From the NCBI RefSeq assembly GCF_018916875.1, contig NZ_JAHLNO010000004.1, positions 124,001 through 188,000 on the forward strand: DNA of 64,000 nucleotides, read 5' to 3'. The position numbers and the translations under genes were made by a program. Under the pieces are notes generated by a model. That model was given only the letters and a program-made list of their open reading frames with translations. It was not told the DNA's origin and did no database searches. Shown piece after piece: positions 45,329 to 54,820 of this stretch (its first letter is position 1; every line of letters starts with the position of its first letter). Origin of the DNA: Virgibacillus proomii (GTDB lineage: Bacteria; Bacillota; Bacilli; Bacillales; Amphibacillaceae).

Positions 45329-45865
45329 ATGATTGAATTAAGGTTTTTCGAGCGTTCAGATTTTCAACAACTTATTAATTGGATTAAAAGCCCACAGTTT
45401 TTACTTCAATGGGGAGGTCCTAATTTTAGTTTTCCATTAACTGAACAACAGTTGGAAAATTATATTAAGGACGCTAACAATAATAATTCTAGTGTATTGA
45501 TTTACAGTGTTATAGATAAGGAAACTGGAAATGTAATAGGACATATATCATTAGGAAATATAGACAGAAACAACAAGTCGGCGAGAGTAGGAAAAGTGTT
45601 AGTTGGAGACAAAAATGCAAGAGGTAAAGGTATCGGTGTACAAATGATGACAGAAATTCTCAAAATTGCATTTGATAAACTAGAATTACATAGAGTTAGT
45701 TTGGGTGTATTTGATTTTAACACTTCAGCAATTGCTTGCTATGAAAAGGTAGGGTTTAAAAAAGAGGGATTACTGCGAGATTCAAGAAAGATTAATAAAG
45801 AATACTGGAGTTTGTGGGAAATGAGTATTTTAGAATATGAATGGAAGGAAATGAAGAAAGCTTAG
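45329..45865 (+). CDS. GNAT family N-acetyltransferase (RimJ/RimL type)
   Basis: 178 residues. It transfers acetyl from acetyl-CoA to an amine or protein N-terminus; substrate unknown. MIELRFFERSDFQQLINWIK opens the fold, motif A is NARGKGIGVQMMTEILKIAF (Arg/Gln-x-x-Gly-x-Gly type), and motif B is LHRVSLGVFDFNTSAIACYE, then VGFKKEGLLRD. ATG at 45329 behind GAGGGAAG was preferred to a longer frame from 45290. Isolated gene between gerE and an insertion sequence. Confidence 0.85.
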   Translation: MIELRFFERSDFQQLINWIKSPQFLLQWGGPNFSFPLTEQQLENYIKDANNNNSSVLIYSVIDKETGNVIGHISLGNIDRNNKSARVGKVLVGDKNARGKGIGVQMMTEILKIAFDKLELHRVSLGVFDFNTSAIACYEKVGFKKEGLLRDSRKINKEYWSLWEMSILEYEWKEMKKA

Positions 45866-46229
45866 GATTTTTCAATTATTGGGTGTTTTCTACAACAATG
45901 AGATCTTTATTACGAGGGTTAAATAAACGTAAAGGTAATATAGTTTTATGAACTCTCATATTGGGAGAGGAGTATTTACTAATATGTGTATGGATGCTGG
46001 ATTTAATGAAAAACAAACGGCAGTATCACGGGGGGCGTAACGGCTACATATAACATTCAAAAGCTTTGGGTTTACTTTCCCCAGATCAATCAAGTAATCT
46101 AGCAAACTTAAATATAACTCATTTATAAATCCTGGGAGTGTAAACTGAACTGTATAAGTGAGAGAGCGCACGGCTCGGTACCTACCCCCGAAAGTTAGAG
46201 TAGAAAATCTAATTTTCGGGGGTGTTTTT

Positions 46230-46760
46230 ATGGCTAAATATAGTGAAGAATTTAAAATAAAGCTTGTCACCGAGTATTTATATGGCAACCTAGGATATAA
46301 ATCATTAGCAAAAAAATATAATATGGGTAGCGAAACATCAATAATTGAATGGGTGAAAGTCTATAATTCTCAGGGAATGGATGGGTTAAAAAGAAGGCAA
46401 ACTAGGGAGATGTATCCTGTCCAATTTAAATTAGATACGATACAATTTGTGTTAAAGACAGGTGCTTCTTTTTTAGAAACTGCTGTTCAATTTAATTTGA
46501 ACAACCCTTCCTTAATTAGACGCTGGATGAAAGAATTTAAGGAACAAGGTGTAGAGGGCCTGGAACCAAAATTAAAGGGGCGACCTTCTATGTCCAAGAA
46601 ATCCAATAAACCAAAGAAAAAGAAAGAAATAAGGTTAACACGTGAAGAAGAACTGGAACGTGAGAATGAACTACTAAGGCTAGAAAATGCGTACCTAAAA
46701 AAGTTGAGAGCTTTTCGGGAGAATCCGAATGCCTTCCACGAAAAGCACAAACAAAGTTAG
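46230..46760 (+). CDS. IS150-type transposase OrfA
   Basis: 176 residues with two helix-turn-helix units (about 5-60, SEEFKIKLVTEYLYGNLGYK; and about 65-115, VQFKLDTIQFVLKTGAS), a Lys-rich linker and a leucine-zipper-like end (REEELERENELLRLENAYLK). It binds the element ends. Fusion to OrfB would occur by -1 slippage at A6G near the zipper. The ATG follows a GGGGGTG site just inside the left end. Confidence 0.88.
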   Translation: MAKYSEEFKIKLVTEYLYGNLGYKSLAKKYNMGSETSIIEWVKVYNSQGMDGLKRRQTREMYPVQFKLDTIQFVLKTGASFLETAVQFNLNNPSLIRRWMKEFKEQGVEGLEPKLKGRPSMSKKSNKPKKKKEIRLTREEELERENELLRLENAYLKKLRAFRENPNAFHEKHKQS

Positions 46761-47622
46761 CATTCGAACTCAAAAAAGAAGGATTCCGATTAAAAGATAT
46801 TCTCCTTGTTGTGGGTATTCCTGAAGCAACCTACCACTATCATGTAAAAAACTTTGGGAAAGAAGATTCGGATGCAGAAATAAAAGAACTCATTAGACAC
46901 CTATTTAAGCAATTCCAAGAACGCTATGGTTATAAACGAATCACAAAGGAATTAAAGAAATTAGGACATTGCGTTAATCATAAAAAAGTGTATCGGCTTA
47001 TGCGGGAATTAAGTTTGAAATGTGTAAAATTTATGCGGAAATCTCGGAAATACAACTCCTATAAGGGAAAAGTTGGAAAGGTAGCGAAAAACCTTCTATC
47101 CCGCCGTTTTAACACACCTATTCCTCTTCAAAAATTAGTAACTGACATTACAGAATTCAAATGTCTAGGCGAAGAGAAGTTGTATTTAAACCCTATTCTT
47201 GACCTTTATATGGAGAAATTATTTCGTTTGGAATTAAGAAGCGTCCAACATTGGATCTTGTCATGGAACCTTTAGACGAAACAATTGAGATCATAAAAAA
47301 TCACGCAACCTACCGTACTACCGTCCACTCGGATCAAGGGTGGCATTACCAACACAAACAATGGGTGAAAACATTAAAGAAAAATAAAGTATTCCAAAGT
47401 ATGTCACGTAAAGCAGCCTGCGCAGACAACGCCTCGATGGAGAATTTCTTTGGCATTTTAAAGCAAGAAATGTATTATGGGGAAAAACTAGTAAGCTATG
47501 AGGAATTAAAAAGAAGAATAGAAGAATATATCTACTGGTATAACAATGAACGATCCAAAGAAAAATTGACTGGACTAAGTCCGGTCCAATACCGAACTCA
47601 ATCCAGCCAATCAGCTGCATAA
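46703..47622 (+). pseudogene. IS150-type transposase OrfB, frameshifted
   Basis: Integrase-core frame read from the slippery site: LAFELKKEGFRLKDILLVVG, YGYKRITKELKKLGHCVNHK, then the first catalytic Asp in LVTDITEFKCLG. A one-base loss near 47210 breaks the frame (expected LDLYNGEIISFG); it resumes with TVHSDQGWHYQ (second Asp) and ASMENFFGILKQE (Glu) to the stop. All three DDE residues survive but not in one frame, so the transposase should be inactive. Confidence 0.88.
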
Positions 47623-47929
47623 TAAAAACTTTAACTTTTGGGGGTAAACACACTCTTGCTTCGGTCTAAGTTTATTATTTATTTCCCTGCTGTAAGTCAA
47701 TCGTCCGTAAGCATTAAATAGCCCCTTGTTTAAGTAGACAGGGGAAATAATAAAAAGGATTTAAGGGTCTTTAGTGCTTCATGCATTTCCCAACACTCGA
47801 GATATATTGTGTGTCATTACTAATTTATCTATCCTACATTTAAAACCATGATGATGTACTGGAAATCTCTATCAATAGGCGATTGGTTGTCAACACTTAA
47901 CTAACCTGGGCTATTCGCTCTCAATTACA

Positions 47930-48145
47930 ACCCCATAATGGATGCTGCCAAAACGTTAAAGAAATATAAAGCAGGTAGTTTGAGATGGGGGTTGTTACGA
48001 AAATAACAAACGGTTTGTTGGAAGGGGTAAATAGCTTAGTTCAAGCAACAAAAAGAAAGGTACGCGGATATTGAACAAGTGATAATTTCATTGCTATGGC
48101 TTATGCAACAATTAACAACAAGTTAGACTTGACTGAACAGTCATG
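47930..48145 (+). pseudogene. ISL3 family transposase remnant (C-terminus)
   Basis: MDAAKTLKKYKAGSLRWG, a frameshift, then VTKITNGLLEGVNSLVQATK and RKVRGY, a stop, DNFIAMAYATINNKLDL. This is the end of an ISL3 DDE transposase (NGLLEGxNSLxQ motif with the catalytic Glu). The rest of 47651-48376 shows nothing I can name. Confidence 0.7.
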
Positions 48146-48376
48146 ACTTATAGTTGTTCCTTTCGTTTGACTTGTCAACCTCTAAAGAATCTAAGATAAC
48201 GCTTGAAGCAAACAAGGAATGATAGATTATCATAGGACTAGTAAAATCATTTTTTTCAACACTATTTAACGAGAGTTCAAAAAAATGAACTTTTAATTTA
48301 AACTTAAAATTATTACATTTTTCAAAAGCTGGAAGGAAATATTTTGATAATCAATAATGCTCAAGGAGATGACAAA

Positions 48377-48652
48377 ATGAATCAAAAATACCTTTGCACC
48401 GTGTGTGGTTACGATGGGTTAAAAGAAGAAGCATTTGATGAAAATGGTGTTGGCTCATATGATTCTTGCGATTGCTGTGGGTTTGAATATGGTTATAGTG
48501 AAGATCATGAAGTGGGTTTAGGCTATATTGTAACACCTAAAGAAATGTTAGGTGCTGCTTTTCAATTATATCGAAAAAAATGGATTGAAAAAGGAGCAAT
48601 CGTTGCTCATCCAGAATATTGTTCAAAAAAGTTTCAAGAAAACGGTAGGTGA
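48377..48652 (+). CDS. Hypothetical protein with two CxxC pairs, probably C-terminally frameshifted
   Basis: 91 residues. CTVCGYDGL and CDCCGFEYGYSEDHE look like a small zinc-ribbon; a conserved tail YRKKWIEKGAIVAHPEY follows, as in a widespread family of uncharacterised Bacillus proteins. The start at 48377 uses AAGGAGATGACAAA. After the TGA at 48650 the +2 frame continues as VKKEILLKQLQRLDLDLDNL and LEFLMDE to a stop at 48727, so a one-base change may have cut about 25 residues. Confidence 0.65.
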   Translation: MNQKYLCTVCGYDGLKEEAFDENGVGSYDSCDCCGFEYGYSEDHEVGLGYIVTPKEMLGAAFQLYRKKWIEKGAIVAHPEYCSKKFQENGR

Positions 48653-48729
48653 AAAAAGAAATCTTACTGAAGCAGTTACAACGTTTGGACTTAGATCTAG
48701 ATAATTTAGAATTTCTTATGGATGAATAA

Positions 48730-49402
48730 TTTATATACTATTTGTCTACGAAATCAATACGAAAATTGATAAATGGTCATGATATAAATAACATAAGGTT
48801 ATATACTTTATCCGCTAAAAAGCTTTGAGCAGAGTGATTTCTTTGTTGAAAGTTTTTTATTATGACGTTAGTGTAAGCTGATCAGCCACGAAAGCCTTAT
48901 GTACATAACTGTATTACAATATTGCTCGTTTTACTTTCTATGTTTTCTCTACCTTTCTAAATTTTTTACTCGGTGAGTTGTTATAAATATGTGCTCCTTT
49001 CCTCTTTATTACAATATCAATATATAATAAAGTAAAATACGGGTGCCCCTATCGATTGTATTTTTTACTAATGGCGGATGCTACGTTGTAAAACCGTTTA
49101 GATTCCTAATTGTAAATTATAAAACTTTATAAGAGAAGCTTCAGCAAAAAATTTAAAATGGTCTCCAAGAATATGAACTCTATTTCCAGTAAGAATGATC
49201 TAATGAATTTATGGACTTCAAATTTGGCAAGATATAGGGGGATGGTGAATCGATTCCAAATATAACTAGTTAAGTCGTTAGTGTAAAAATTATGGTTAAA
49301 AATTTTATCTGAATGAATCAGTAAATCGATTATTCGATTATCATATCTTTAAGTAATTAGAGAAACAAGAGAATTTTAAAGATATAGAGGGAGGACTTTC
49401 CT
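48730..49402. other. Intergenic region before the glycerate operon
   Basis: About 670 bp of AT-rich DNA; no ORF, no copy of the repeats. It should contain the cdaR promoter, but no convincing -35/-10 pair was found. Confidence 0.45.
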
Positions 49403-50539
49403 ATGTTAACAGATCAGCTTGCTTCAGAGATTGTAAAGCGAACCATGTCTATACTAGATTTGAATGTCAATGTGATGGATAGAACAGGGACGATTCTTGC
49501 TTCAGGGGATTCGGGGCGTATTGGGCAACTTCACAACGGAGCGCGAAAAGCAATTGAACAGAAATTAACAATAGAGATTAACTCAAGTGAAGCGAACCGG
49601 TGGGAAGGGGCAAAACCTGGGATTAACTTACCAATTCGATTTCACGACGATATTGTTGGTGTCATTGGTATCACTGGTGAACCAGAAAAGATCAGGGGCT
49701 TTTCCAAATTGGTGCAAATGGGAGCCGAATTAACGTTGGAACAGGCTTTTTTGACAAGAGAAATAGATCGAAATGCCAGAATGCGTGATGATGTTATATC
49801 CCATTTGCTACTAGGGTCTGAAAAAGAAAAAGCGTACATATTAGACAGGGCGCGATCACTAAAAATAAATACAAATGAGACGTTTGCAATTATCCTCCTT
49901 TCCGTTCCATTTCATATAACAAGTGTCCAACTGGTGAAACAAATAGAAAAATGGGCGACGACTTTGGTAACAAAAGGAGACGAAATGGTTCATTTGTACA
50001 CGAATCAATTTGTTATCTTAAAAAAGCAACAGATCCCATATCTAGATACAGATGATAAATTAAAAGAATTCATAGAGAAAAAATTATCTCATGCCCCGAT
50101 TTCAAATTTAACAATAGCATTAGGATCGTTTGCAAGTGGATTCCTAGGCTGGAGACAGTCCTTCCAAACAGCACAGATCATTAAAGACACTGCAGAAACT
50201 TTATATCCAGAAGGCGGTGTTTGGGATCAACACACATTAGGAATATCCATTCTGTGTTATCGCTTTTTAAATGAAGCAAGAGAGGAAGCGGGTAAAATTA
50301 GTGCTATTTATAAAAAGTTATTGGCTGCAAGTGATGGTAGATCATTGGACGTAACATTTACTACTTACGTTAAAGAAAATGGGGAAATGGCTAAAACTGC
50401 AGATAAGTTATTTATTCATCGGAATACATTAGCATACAGGTTGGATAAGATTTATGAGATCACTGGAAAGAACCCAAAGAATTTACAAGACCTTATTGAA
50501 CTAAAAATAGGACAAATACTTTATCAGTTATCGATATGA
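49403..50539 (+). CDS. cdaR: CdaR family sugar-diacid/glycerate regulator
   Basis: 378 residues. N-terminal sugar-diacid recognition domain (about 1-135: MLTDQLASEIVKRTMSILDL, DRTGTILASGD, FHDDIVGVIGITGEP), a central GGDEF-like region, and a C-terminal PucR-type helix-turn-helix (about 320-372: GEMAKTADKLFIHRNTLAYR, LDKIYEITGKNP). It activates genes for glucarate, galactarate or glycerate use in other bacteria. The two genes behind it, a GntP permease and glycerate kinase, fit that job. GGGAGGAC precedes the ATG. Confidence 0.88.
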   Translation: MLTDQLASEIVKRTMSILDLNVNVMDRTGTILASGDSGRIGQLHNGARKAIEQKLTIEINSSEANRWEGAKPGINLPIRFHDDIVGVIGITGEPEKIRGFSKLVQMGAELTLEQAFLTREIDRNARMRDDVISHLLLGSEKEKAYILDRARSLKINTNETFAIILLSVPFHITSVQLVKQIEKWATTLVTKGDEMVHLYTNQFVILKKQQIPYLDTDDKLKEFIEKKLSHAPISNLTIALGSFASGFLGWRQSFQTAQIIKDTAETLYPEGGVWDQHTLGISILCYRFLNEAREEAGKISAIYKKLLAASDGRSLDVTFTTYVKENGEMAKTADKLFIHRNTLAYRLDKIYEITGKNPKNLQDLIELKIGQILYQLSI

Positions 50540-50678
50540 TAGTGCATTTGCATAAAACACAAAAATGAAAACGCCCTCTTTGTGTTCATTCGCACAATGA
50601 CCTGCTATATGTTTTGCACTTACAATAGATATATAGGTGTACTAAACTACTACATTTTATCAATGAGGAGGAAATGTA

Positions 50679-51947
50679 ATGGATATTGAAGTAAGTGCAT
50701 TGGGAGCAATTATTGGATTATTAGTAGCAATTGTCATGATTTTAAAAAAAGTACCACCTGTCTATGGACTAGTTGCTGGTGGAATTGTAGGTGGTCTTAT
50801 TGGTGGTGCGAACTTAGTAGAAACGGTTAGTCTAATGATTGACGGGGCTCAAGGTATTATGCCAGCCGTACTGAGAATTTTAGCTGCTGGTGTATTAGCG
50901 GGTGTGCTGATTGAGTCAGGTGCAGCATCTAAGTTAGCCCAGACAATTGTTTATAAATTTGGTCAGACGAAAGCATTGCTTGCTTTGGCAATTGCAACCA
51001 TGCTCTTGACAGCAGTGGGTGTGTTTGTGGATGTGGCAGTTATTACCGTGGCACCGATTGCACTTGTTATAGCATTAGAAGCAAAACTTTCAAGGTTTGC
51101 AATTCTAATTGCCATGATCGGTGGAGGTAAAGCTGGTAATATCATGTCCCCAAACCCGAATACGATTGCAGTTTCTGACGCATTTGATGTATCTTTAACA
51201 TCCGTAATGGCAGCAGGGATTATTCCAGCAATTATTGGACTTATTGTAACCTATATATTAGCAAAAAGAGTCTCTTCTAAAGGTACTGCTATTCAGTTGA
51301 GTGAAATTGAGCAATCTACAGCTGAATCTTTACCTTCTATATATACAGCTGCACTAGCTCCAATTGTAGCCATTTTATTACTTGTGTTACGACCGTTATT
51401 TAATATAAATGTTGATCCAATGATCGCATTACCTGTGGGCGGTTTAGTAGGTGTTGTAGCAATGGGGAAATGGCGCAGCACGAATGAGTATATAAAAAGC
51501 GGATTAGCTAAAATGGCACCGGTTGCAATCTTGTTAATTGGAACAGGAGCAGTAGCAGGTATAATTACAAATTCAAGACTGGACACGGCTTTAGTCGGGA
51601 TTTTGGAAAACTTAGGTTTGCCGGCATTTGCCTTAGCACCAATCTCAGGTGTGTTCATGTCAGCAGCAACAGCATCAACAACAGCAGGTTCTGCTGTAGC
51701 AAGTAGTGTTTTCGGAAATACGATTCTAGAATCAGGAGTAGCAGGTTTGGCCGGAGCAGCAATGATCCATGCAGGTGCAACAGTGCTTGATCACATGCCA
51801 CATGGTAGTTTCTTTCACGCAACTGCAGGAAGTGTTGGAATGCAGATTGAAGAACGTTTGAAACTAATCCCATATGAATCATTAGTCGGTATAACAATGG
51901 CGGTGGTTTCAACGTTGATTTACGGTGTCTTCCAGTGGTTTTTATAG
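50679..51947 (+). CDS. GntP family permease (probable glycerate/gluconate uptake)
   Basis: 422 residues with about 12 membrane segments. Marks of the family: GLVAGGIVGGLIGGANL, ADVVLAGVLIESG-like stretch at 70-85, GVFVDVAVITVAPIAL, GGGKAGNIMSPNPNTI and the C-terminal ATASTTAGSAVASSV, HAGATVLDHMPHGSFFHATA. It would bring the sugar acid in with protons. Its neighbour glxK points to glycerate. GAGGAGGAAATGTA precedes the ATG. Confidence 0.88.
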   Translation: MDIEVSALGAIIGLLVAIVMILKKVPPVYGLVAGGIVGGLIGGANLVETVSLMIDGAQGIMPAVLRILAAGVLAGVLIESGAASKLAQTIVYKFGQTKALLALAIATMLLTAVGVFVDVAVITVAPIALVIALEAKLSRFAILIAMIGGGKAGNIMSPNPNTIAVSDAFDVSLTSVMAAGIIPAIIGLIVTYILAKRVSSKGTAIQLSEIEQSTAESLPSIYTAALAPIVAILLLVLRPLFNINVDPMIALPVGGLVGVVAMGKWRSTNEYIKSGLAKMAPVAILLIGTGAVAGIITNSRLDTALVGILENLGLPAFALAPISGVFMSAATASTTAGSAVASSVFGNTILESGVAGLAGAAMIHAGATVLDHMPHGSFFHATAGSVGMQIEERLKLIPYESLVGITMAVVSTLIYGVFQWFL

Positions 51948-52008
51948 AAAGTTGGATTGTTTGTTGTAAGTAAACTTGTTTCAGCAAGGACAGAGAGGAA
52001 GAGAGATT

Positions 52009-53169
52009 ATGAACGCAAAAACAAAAATTGTAATAGCACCGGATTCATTTAAAGAAAGCATGACAGCAAAACAGGCAGCGAAGGCTATTGAACGTGGGTT
52101 TCGCTCTGTTTACCAAGATTCTATTGAGATTGATTTAATACCGATGGCAGACGGTGGTGAGGGAACAACCCAATCTTTAGCAGATGGATTAGAGGGGACG
52201 CTCTATGAAAAAGAGGTAACTGGACCGTTAGGCAACAGGGTGACGGCAACGTATGCGATTTCTGGTGATGGATCAACAGCTGTAATCGAAATGGCTGAAG
52301 CGTCTGGTCTTCATCTTGTCCCGAAAGAAAAGCGTAATCCATTAAAAACAACGACATTTGGTACAGGGGAATTAATGAAAGCAGCCTTAGATAAAGACGT
52401 ATCTAAAATTATACTAGGAATTGGTGGTAGTGCAACAAATGATGGCGGTGCAGGAATGATTGAGGCTCTTGGTGGCATCATTTACGGTACCGGAAATAAG
52501 ACACTAGCCCGAGGAGGTGGGGCATTAATCGATTTAATTGACATCGATCTTTCAAATTTGGATCCTCGCTTAAAGTCTGTAGAGGTGGAGGTTGCGTGCG
52601 ATGTCGATAATCCACTCCTTGGGCCTAATGGGGCAAGTGCCATTTATGGACCGCAAAAAGGTGCAACTGAGGAAATAATTGTTCAATTAGATGATGCATT
52701 ACGAAATTTTCATGAGGTAATTTCTAAAGCTACCGGAAAGGATGTGAAGGATATTCCTGGTGCAGGTGCTGCAGGGGGGCTTGGTGCGGGAGTATTAGCG
52801 GTACTTGATGCTAAATTAACACGGGGAATTGATATTGTGCTACGAGAAACAAACTTTTTTGCTCGTGTGACAAATGCTGATCTAGTAATAACTGGAGAGG
52901 GCAGGATGGATGGACAAACGATCTATGGAAAAACACCAATTGGAGTAGCAAAAGCTGCAAAACAAAACGGTGTAGCAAAAGTGATTGCCCTTTGCGGTAC
53001 ACTAGGAAAGGGTTATGAAGCTGTATTTGAGCATGGTATCGATGCAGCATTCAGCATCACTCCTGGACCATGCCAACTCGAAGAAGCTATTACGAATGGT
53101 GCAGAATTTCTCGAAGGAGTAGCACGGAATGTAGCCAGTATCTGTCACTTACCGAGTTTTATCGAATGA
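52009..53169 (+). CDS. glxK: Glycerate kinase
   Basis: 386 residues of the GarK/GlxK (class I) family. It phosphorylates D-glycerate (to 2-phosphoglycerate in this family), linking the pathway to lower glycolysis. IVIAPDSFKESMTAKQAAKA, DLIPMADGGEGT, LGIGGSATNDGGAGM, DVDNPLLGPNGAS, IPGAGAAGGLGAG and ITGEGRMDGQT are all present. ATG at 52009 was preferred to a longer frame from 51976. It follows gntP by 61 bp and ends the operon. Confidence 0.94.
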   Translation: MNAKTKIVIAPDSFKESMTAKQAAKAIERGFRSVYQDSIEIDLIPMADGGEGTTQSLADGLEGTLYEKEVTGPLGNRVTATYAISGDGSTAVIEMAEASGLHLVPKEKRNPLKTTTFGTGELMKAALDKDVSKIILGIGGSATNDGGAGMIEALGGIIYGTGNKTLARGGGALIDLIDIDLSNLDPRLKSVEVEVACDVDNPLLGPNGASAIYGPQKGATEEIIVQLDDALRNFHEVISKATGKDVKDIPGAGAAGGLGAGVLAVLDAKLTRGIDIVLRETNFFARVTNADLVITGEGRMDGQTIYGKTPIGVAKAAKQNGVAKVIALCGTLGKGYEAVFEHGIDAAFSITPGPCQLEEAITNGAEFLEGVARNVASICHLPSFIE

Positions 53170-53239
53170 ACGCACTTGGTGTGAGAGCTTAATTAGGCAT
53201 AGAGAAGAAAAAGGTAATTAGGTAATGTTATTTTAGTCG

Positions 53240-53273
53240 TCCAAAGTGAATTCAATTCACTTTGGAATTTTTG
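53240..53273 (+). terminator. Terminator of the glycerate operon
   Basis: CCAAAGTGAATT / AATTCACTTTGG perfect stem, then TTTTT. Confidence 0.8.
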
Positions 53274-54166
53274 GGTTTACCCAGTATAGGCATAATTTCT
53301 AGGGTGTAAGTCACGAGCCCGGAAAGGTAGAATATTAAAAAAATTCTATTTGCAAAACAAGACATTTATTAATTTTATAAAGACGTTGAAGGTTGATCAG
53401 GAAGATGATACAGACGTTGGCAATGTAAGTTCTGGTAAGATGATGAATCATTAGGATGAATACTTTATGTTAAATACCCGGAGCTTGCCTAATTTGTGTT
53501 TCAGCAAATCAAAGTTATGATTATCGTTATCAAACACGAATAGTTGTTTTCTTCACTTTTTATCAACCATAATTGGCATTGAGTGTATGTAAAGGCAAAA
53601 GAATAGTTTTGGTTATCCCATATACAAACCAGTTTTTTCAAGACAGTAACAAAGTATATTTACTTTTCTTCACTTATTTTAAACACTTTTTAGCATCCTT
53701 TGAAAGCCTAATTTTTAACAGCAATATAGGAAGTATAGCCTTACTTGATTTCTTTATGCTTTTCTTTTCAGCGAGCCTTTCAGATGTAAGGTGTTGATGA
53801 TAGAAAAATACGATCGATTCATCCTCGGTATAAAATAGAAGCCTGTTCTTTTGTTGAAAGCAATTTGATTATACACTTATCGTTCGAGACATAGGATTCA
53901 CCCCCTTTGTTGTTATTGTTCAACATTTCGTTTAATTGTTTCATTCGATACGTTCTCATGTATTTAGGACAAAAAGACTGATAGTTGATTAATCATTTGG
54001 TTGTGTTGTTCGTCCGTACTCATTTATATACAAGATTTTCGGATACGGATACAGAGTAAAACAAAAACGTTATGTCTTTTAGTAGTCCGACCTCACTCTC
54101 ATCCCACCCTGAAGGAGCATACTTCCTCGATTCGGAAATCAGTAAGCATTTTGCATTATGTGTTTT
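53274..54166. other. Long region without a supported gene
   Basis: About 890 bp. An open frame at 53573-53797 lacks a ribosome binding site and its make-up is not protein-like. On the minus strand scattered open bits (RLAEKKSIKKSSKAILPILL) could be an old remnant. Nothing can be named. Confidence 0.4.
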
Positions 54167-54354
54167 TTATCCCGTATGTAAGGTGCCGTAAGACTCCCAC
54201 TTCAAGAGCCTGAGTTGGTAAAAAAGGTTCTAAGTGGGAGAAAACGGCACCTAAATGCCCAATTCGTTCAAGGGCCTTTAGGTCATACCCTTCTAGGTAC
54301 TAACATTCAGTAGGAGATGGAAGAAAACTTCTACTGAATGAAGTTTCACTTTAT
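54167..54354 (+). repeat. R1 dispersed repeat, copy G
   Basis: TTATCCCGTATGTAAGGTGC to GAAGTTTCACTTTAT, full length and close to copy A, with both hairpins and the middle part GGGCCTTTAGGTCATACCC. TTTAT at both edges. Confidence 0.85.
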
Positions 54355-54359
54355 TTTAA

Positions 54360-54405
54360 TTGACAATCACGACTACATATGTAATATTAGATTACAAATG
54401 TAATC
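54360..54405 (+). promoter_or_regulatory. Promoter with two BlaI/MecI-type operators
   Basis: TTGACA, 16 bp, TAATAT. TACATATGTA (54374-54383) lies in the spacer and overlaps the -10, and the perfect palindrome GATTACAAATGTAATC (54390-54405) lies just behind it. Both match the TACA-N2-TGTA core bound by BlaI/MecI repressors of beta-lactamase genes. The next gene downstream on this strand is a beta-lactamase at 54821. Confidence 0.8.
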
Positions 54406-54411
54406 TAAAAT

Positions 54412-54700
54412 GATCCCGCACCTAACTGAGCGTAATACTCCCGTCTCACAAGTTAATACGAAGAAGTCTAAGTAATAAGGGTACCTAAAACAGATTCGTT
54501 TGAATTGATAGGACCAGGAAAGGTTCGACAGCGGCACATTGCACACGGAAAAATGGATTTTCTTATGTCAAAGATAAGCAAGACCTCTGATTAGGTATCG
54601 CACGCAGAAAAAGCGTTTTCTTTTTTAAGGACGTTCGATTACAGCCTTTGATCAGTAGGGGATGAAGAAAAAGTCTTACTGAATAAAGTTTCACTCTATA
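54412..54700 (+). repeat. Degenerate long R1 variant in the beta-lactamase leader
   Basis: Left part ATCCCGCACCTAACTGAGCG ... GGGTACCTAAAACAGATTCG, internal units (GGACCAGGAAAGGTTCGACA, ATCGCACGCAGAAAAAGCG) and right part TCAGTAGGGGATGAAGAAAA ... TGAATAAAGTTTCACTCTAT. It shows clearly that the internal-unit repeat sits inside R1 ends. Confidence 0.65.
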
Positions 54701-54820
54701 TCTGTTATTACATGATAATAATGTACTACAAAGAGGTGATTTTTAGTAAAAAGACTAATTGTTTTTTGCGTTATATGTATAGCTTAGCAAAAAATTGAAA
54801 AGGGAAAGGTTTTGATAAAT

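Larger units (their letters stand above)
46179..47650 (+). mobile_element. IS3 family (IS150-type) insertion sequence, inactive
   Basis: About 1.47 kb. Imperfect inverted ends: left TACCTACCCCCGAAAGTTAG, right (complement) TGTTTACCCCCAAAAGTTAA. Two overlapping transposase frames with an A6G slippery site at 46697-46703. The second frame has a further disabling frameshift near 47210. No target duplication could be recognised with certainty. Confidence 0.85.

Noticed and set aside
50555-50590. Hairpin ACACAAA / TTTGTGT after cdaR as a terminator
   Set aside because: The stem is short and no T run follows; an operator for CdaR is equally possible, so it is not listed as a terminator.
51293-51987. 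Minus-strand ORFs over gntP
   Set aside because: Antisense shadows of a well-supported permease gene.
53573-53797. 74-codon ORF after the glycerate operon
   Set aside because: No ribosome binding site, high Phe/Leu content without clear membrane pattern, no motif.
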